DNA from: Planctomycetota bacterium
GTDB taxonomy: Bacteria > Planctomycetota > SZUA-567 > JAFGNG01
Direction: 5' to 3'
Length of the DNA: 6,147 nucleotides
Assembly: GCA_016927125.1 (NCBI GenBank)
Contig: JAFGNG010000075.1
Location: forward strand, 1 to 6,147
Numbering within the stretch: the first letter of the stretch is position 1; each line of letters begins with the position of its first letter. Of this stretch, positions 4,776 to 6,147 are shown in pieces. A model generated the notes under the pieces. The model was not told where the DNA came from and searched no databases. It was given only the letters and a program-made list of their open reading frames with translations. A program made the translations under genes and the position numbers.

Positions 4776-6063
4776 ATTCCTTGATGGACCCGGCAATGGT
4801 TTCAAAGGTTTGGCGGCGGCGTTCATCATTGCACTCCAGGAGAGTCAGCCGGAAACCGTCGCGTCGGCAGCAGAAACCGCTCAAGGGAACCACGCAGATG
4901 CCCTTGGCTGCAAGTAGGTAAAAAACAAAACGCTGATCATTGGGTACCTTATCCAGCAACCCCCCCAGCATTTCTCGGATTGCGGGGTTATCAATCTGGA
5001 GTGACTGCTGGCTGTTGAGCACACCTTCCTCGAACATCACAGTCAGGTAAAAAGCCCCGCTCGGAGGGTTGACTATAACTCCGGGGATACCGCTAAGGAT
5101 CCCCACCGCTTCCCTGGCATTGCGCTCAAAGATTTTCGCGCGTTCAGTCAGGTGGTCAAGGTAACGCTGGTCGCTGAAAATTCTCGGAATCGCCAGTTGG
5201 GGCATGGTGGTGGAGCAAACCTCCAGCATCTTTGAAGCCAGCAGTGAATTGACATAGGTATTGAACATCTTATCATGGTCGCGGTTGAGAACTTCAATCC
5301 AGCCGCAACGCGCGCCCGGCCAGGGGATTTCTTTGGAAATCCCGCGCAGCACCAGGGCGCAGACATCCCCGATTACCTCGGAAAGATGCAGGGTGGTATT
5401 GCCGTTATATACGATGTGGGCGTAAATCTCATCTGCAATGATAAAAAGCTTGTAATCCCGGGCGATTGCGACCATCTCCTCCAGGACTTCGCGTGGATAA
5501 ACCGCGCCGGTTGGATTATCAGGATTGATTAACAGGATTCCGGCGATGGAGTCGTTATAGTGGCATTTCTGCCGCAGGTCAGCAAGATCCGGCATCCAAT
5601 TATTATAAGGGTCAAGCTCATAGGTCAGGTGTTCATACCCGCTGTGGGCGGCCTCGGCGGAGGAGTGGGTGCTGTAAGCCGGGGTGGGCCCGATAACCCT
5701 GGCCTCGCGCCGGAGAAAGCCGTAAATCTTGGCGACCGCGTCGCCAATGCCATTAAAGAAAATAATATCGTCGGCAGTTACCTTCACCCCGCCGCTTCGC
5801 TGGTTGACCTCCTGCGCCAGGAATTCGCGGGTGGCTTTAATCCCGGCGGTGGGGCAATAACCCCAGGAACCGGGCTGCTCGATAATGTCATGTAAGATTT
5901 CGCGGATCCAAGGGGCTACTTCTTCACCTTTCTGGACCGGGTCGCCAATATTCTCCCAGACGATTTCCTGGCCCAAATCCTGAAATTTGTGGGCTACCTC
6001 CACCATCTCACGGATTGCGTAGGAAAGTGAACCTGCCCCCTCGTGCACAATATTTCTTCGCAT
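4762..6063 (-). CDS. PLP-dependent class I/II aminotransferase
   Basis: A complete 433-residue cytoplasmic enzyme of PLP fold type I (PF00155), of usual length for alanine/aspartate-type aminotransferases. Visible landmarks in order: the N-terminal substrate segment ENIGDP (37-42); GPTPAY (125-130), with Y130 where an aromatic residue stacks on the cofactor; LINPDNPTG (178-186) with N183; IADEIYA (209-215) with D211 and Y214; the Schiff-base Lys K244 in GISKEIPWPGARCGW, with R252 eight residues on binding the phosphate; and the carboxylate-binding Arg R405 in FRLTLLE. No catalytic residue is missing. ATG 6063 has AGGA 7 nt upstream. It moves amino groups between an amino acid and a 2-oxo acid; the NIGDP start recalls the AlaT/alanine group, but substrate specificity is not settled by sequence. 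It appears monocistronic, with its own terminator. Confidence 0.93.
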   Translation of the reverse strand: MRRNIVHEGAGSLSYAIREMVEVAHKFQDLGQEIVWENIGDPVQKGEEVAPWIREILHDIIEQPGSWGYCPTAGIKATREFLAQEVNQRSGGVKVTADDIIFFNGIGDAVAKIYGFLRREARVIGPTPAYSTHSSAEAAHSGYEHLTYELDPYNNWMPDLADLRQKCHYNDSIAGILLINPDNPTGAVYPREVLEEMVAIARDYKLFIIADEIYAHIVYNGNTTLHLSEVIGDVCALVLRGISKEIPWPGARCGWIEVLNRDHDKMFNTYVNSLLASKMLEVCSTTMPQLAIPRIFSDQRYLDHLTERAKIFERNAREAVGILSGIPGVIVNPPSGAFYLTVMFEEGVLNSQQSLQIDNPAIREMLGGLLDKVPNDQRFVFYLLAAKGICVVPLSGFCCRRDGFRLTLLECNDERRRQTFETIAGSIKEYLGV

Positions 6064-6089
6064 ATATTAATCCTATAGCTATTGACATT

Positions 6090-6117
6090 TTGATATCGCG
6101 AAAAATTTTAACCACAA
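6090..6117 (-). promoter_or_regulatory. Weak candidate promoter of the aminotransferase gene
   Basis: On the minus strand TTGTGG (6117-6112) and TATCAA (6095-6090) are separated by 16 nt, with 3 and 4 consensus matches. The leader would be about 20-25 nt. The right edge of the window leaves other promoters possible. Confidence 0.22.
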
Positions 6118-6147
6118 TCTGCCTTGCATCGGCCTATGAAAATTATA

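Overview
The window looks like a piece of a Gram-negative bacterial chromosome. Coding regions are moderately GC-rich, while the two long gaps (134-733 and 4123-4761) are strikingly AT-rich. All four complete protein genes, plus one gene cut by the left edge, lie on the minus strand. The left-edge fragment has a signal peptide followed by a short coiled coil, as in outer-membrane or porin-like proteins. The aminotransferase reminds me of homologues in Lentisphaerota/Kiritimatiellota-type (PVC) bacteria, but Desulfobacterota and others cannot be excluded; taxonomy is inference only.

Layout, read in the direction of minus-strand transcription (right to left). 6063-4762 encodes a fold-type I PLP aminotransferase with all key residues, and it ends in its own small terminator hairpin. 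The 4123-4761 gap contains what looks like an independent plus-strand small RNA gene: a TTGACA promoter at 4521, a structured body of about 160 nt and a very strong intrinsic terminator at 4681-4720. To its left are a 13-bp perfect inverted repeat spanning 63 bp, a 10-bp-periodic repeat, and a likely minus-strand promoter at 4201-4173. Next comes a tight three-gene operon: a PTS EIIA-type protein with an extra C-terminal domain that I read as PII-like (4122-3310), then two paralogous CPA-type cation/proton antiporters (3291-2023 and 2026-734) joined by an ATGA stop/start overlap. The 134-733 gap holds no credible gene, but has a 22-bp near-perfect palindrome and other operator-like repeats. 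At the left edge a secreted coiled-coil protein begins at 133 and runs out of the window.

How it may work together (inference): the EIIA/PII-like protein is the only soluble product of the antiporter operon. It has the phosphorylatable His of the PTS-Ntr/fructose EIIA family and sits directly upstream of two antiporters that lack cytoplasmic regulatory domains. The simplest model is a phosphorylation- and/or ligand-controlled regulator of a pair of antiporters that may form a heterodimer. The small RNA has a C-rich loop that could pair with purine-rich ribosome binding sites, including the one of the left-edge envelope protein. No insertion sequence, CRISPR array, tRNA or rRNA was seen.
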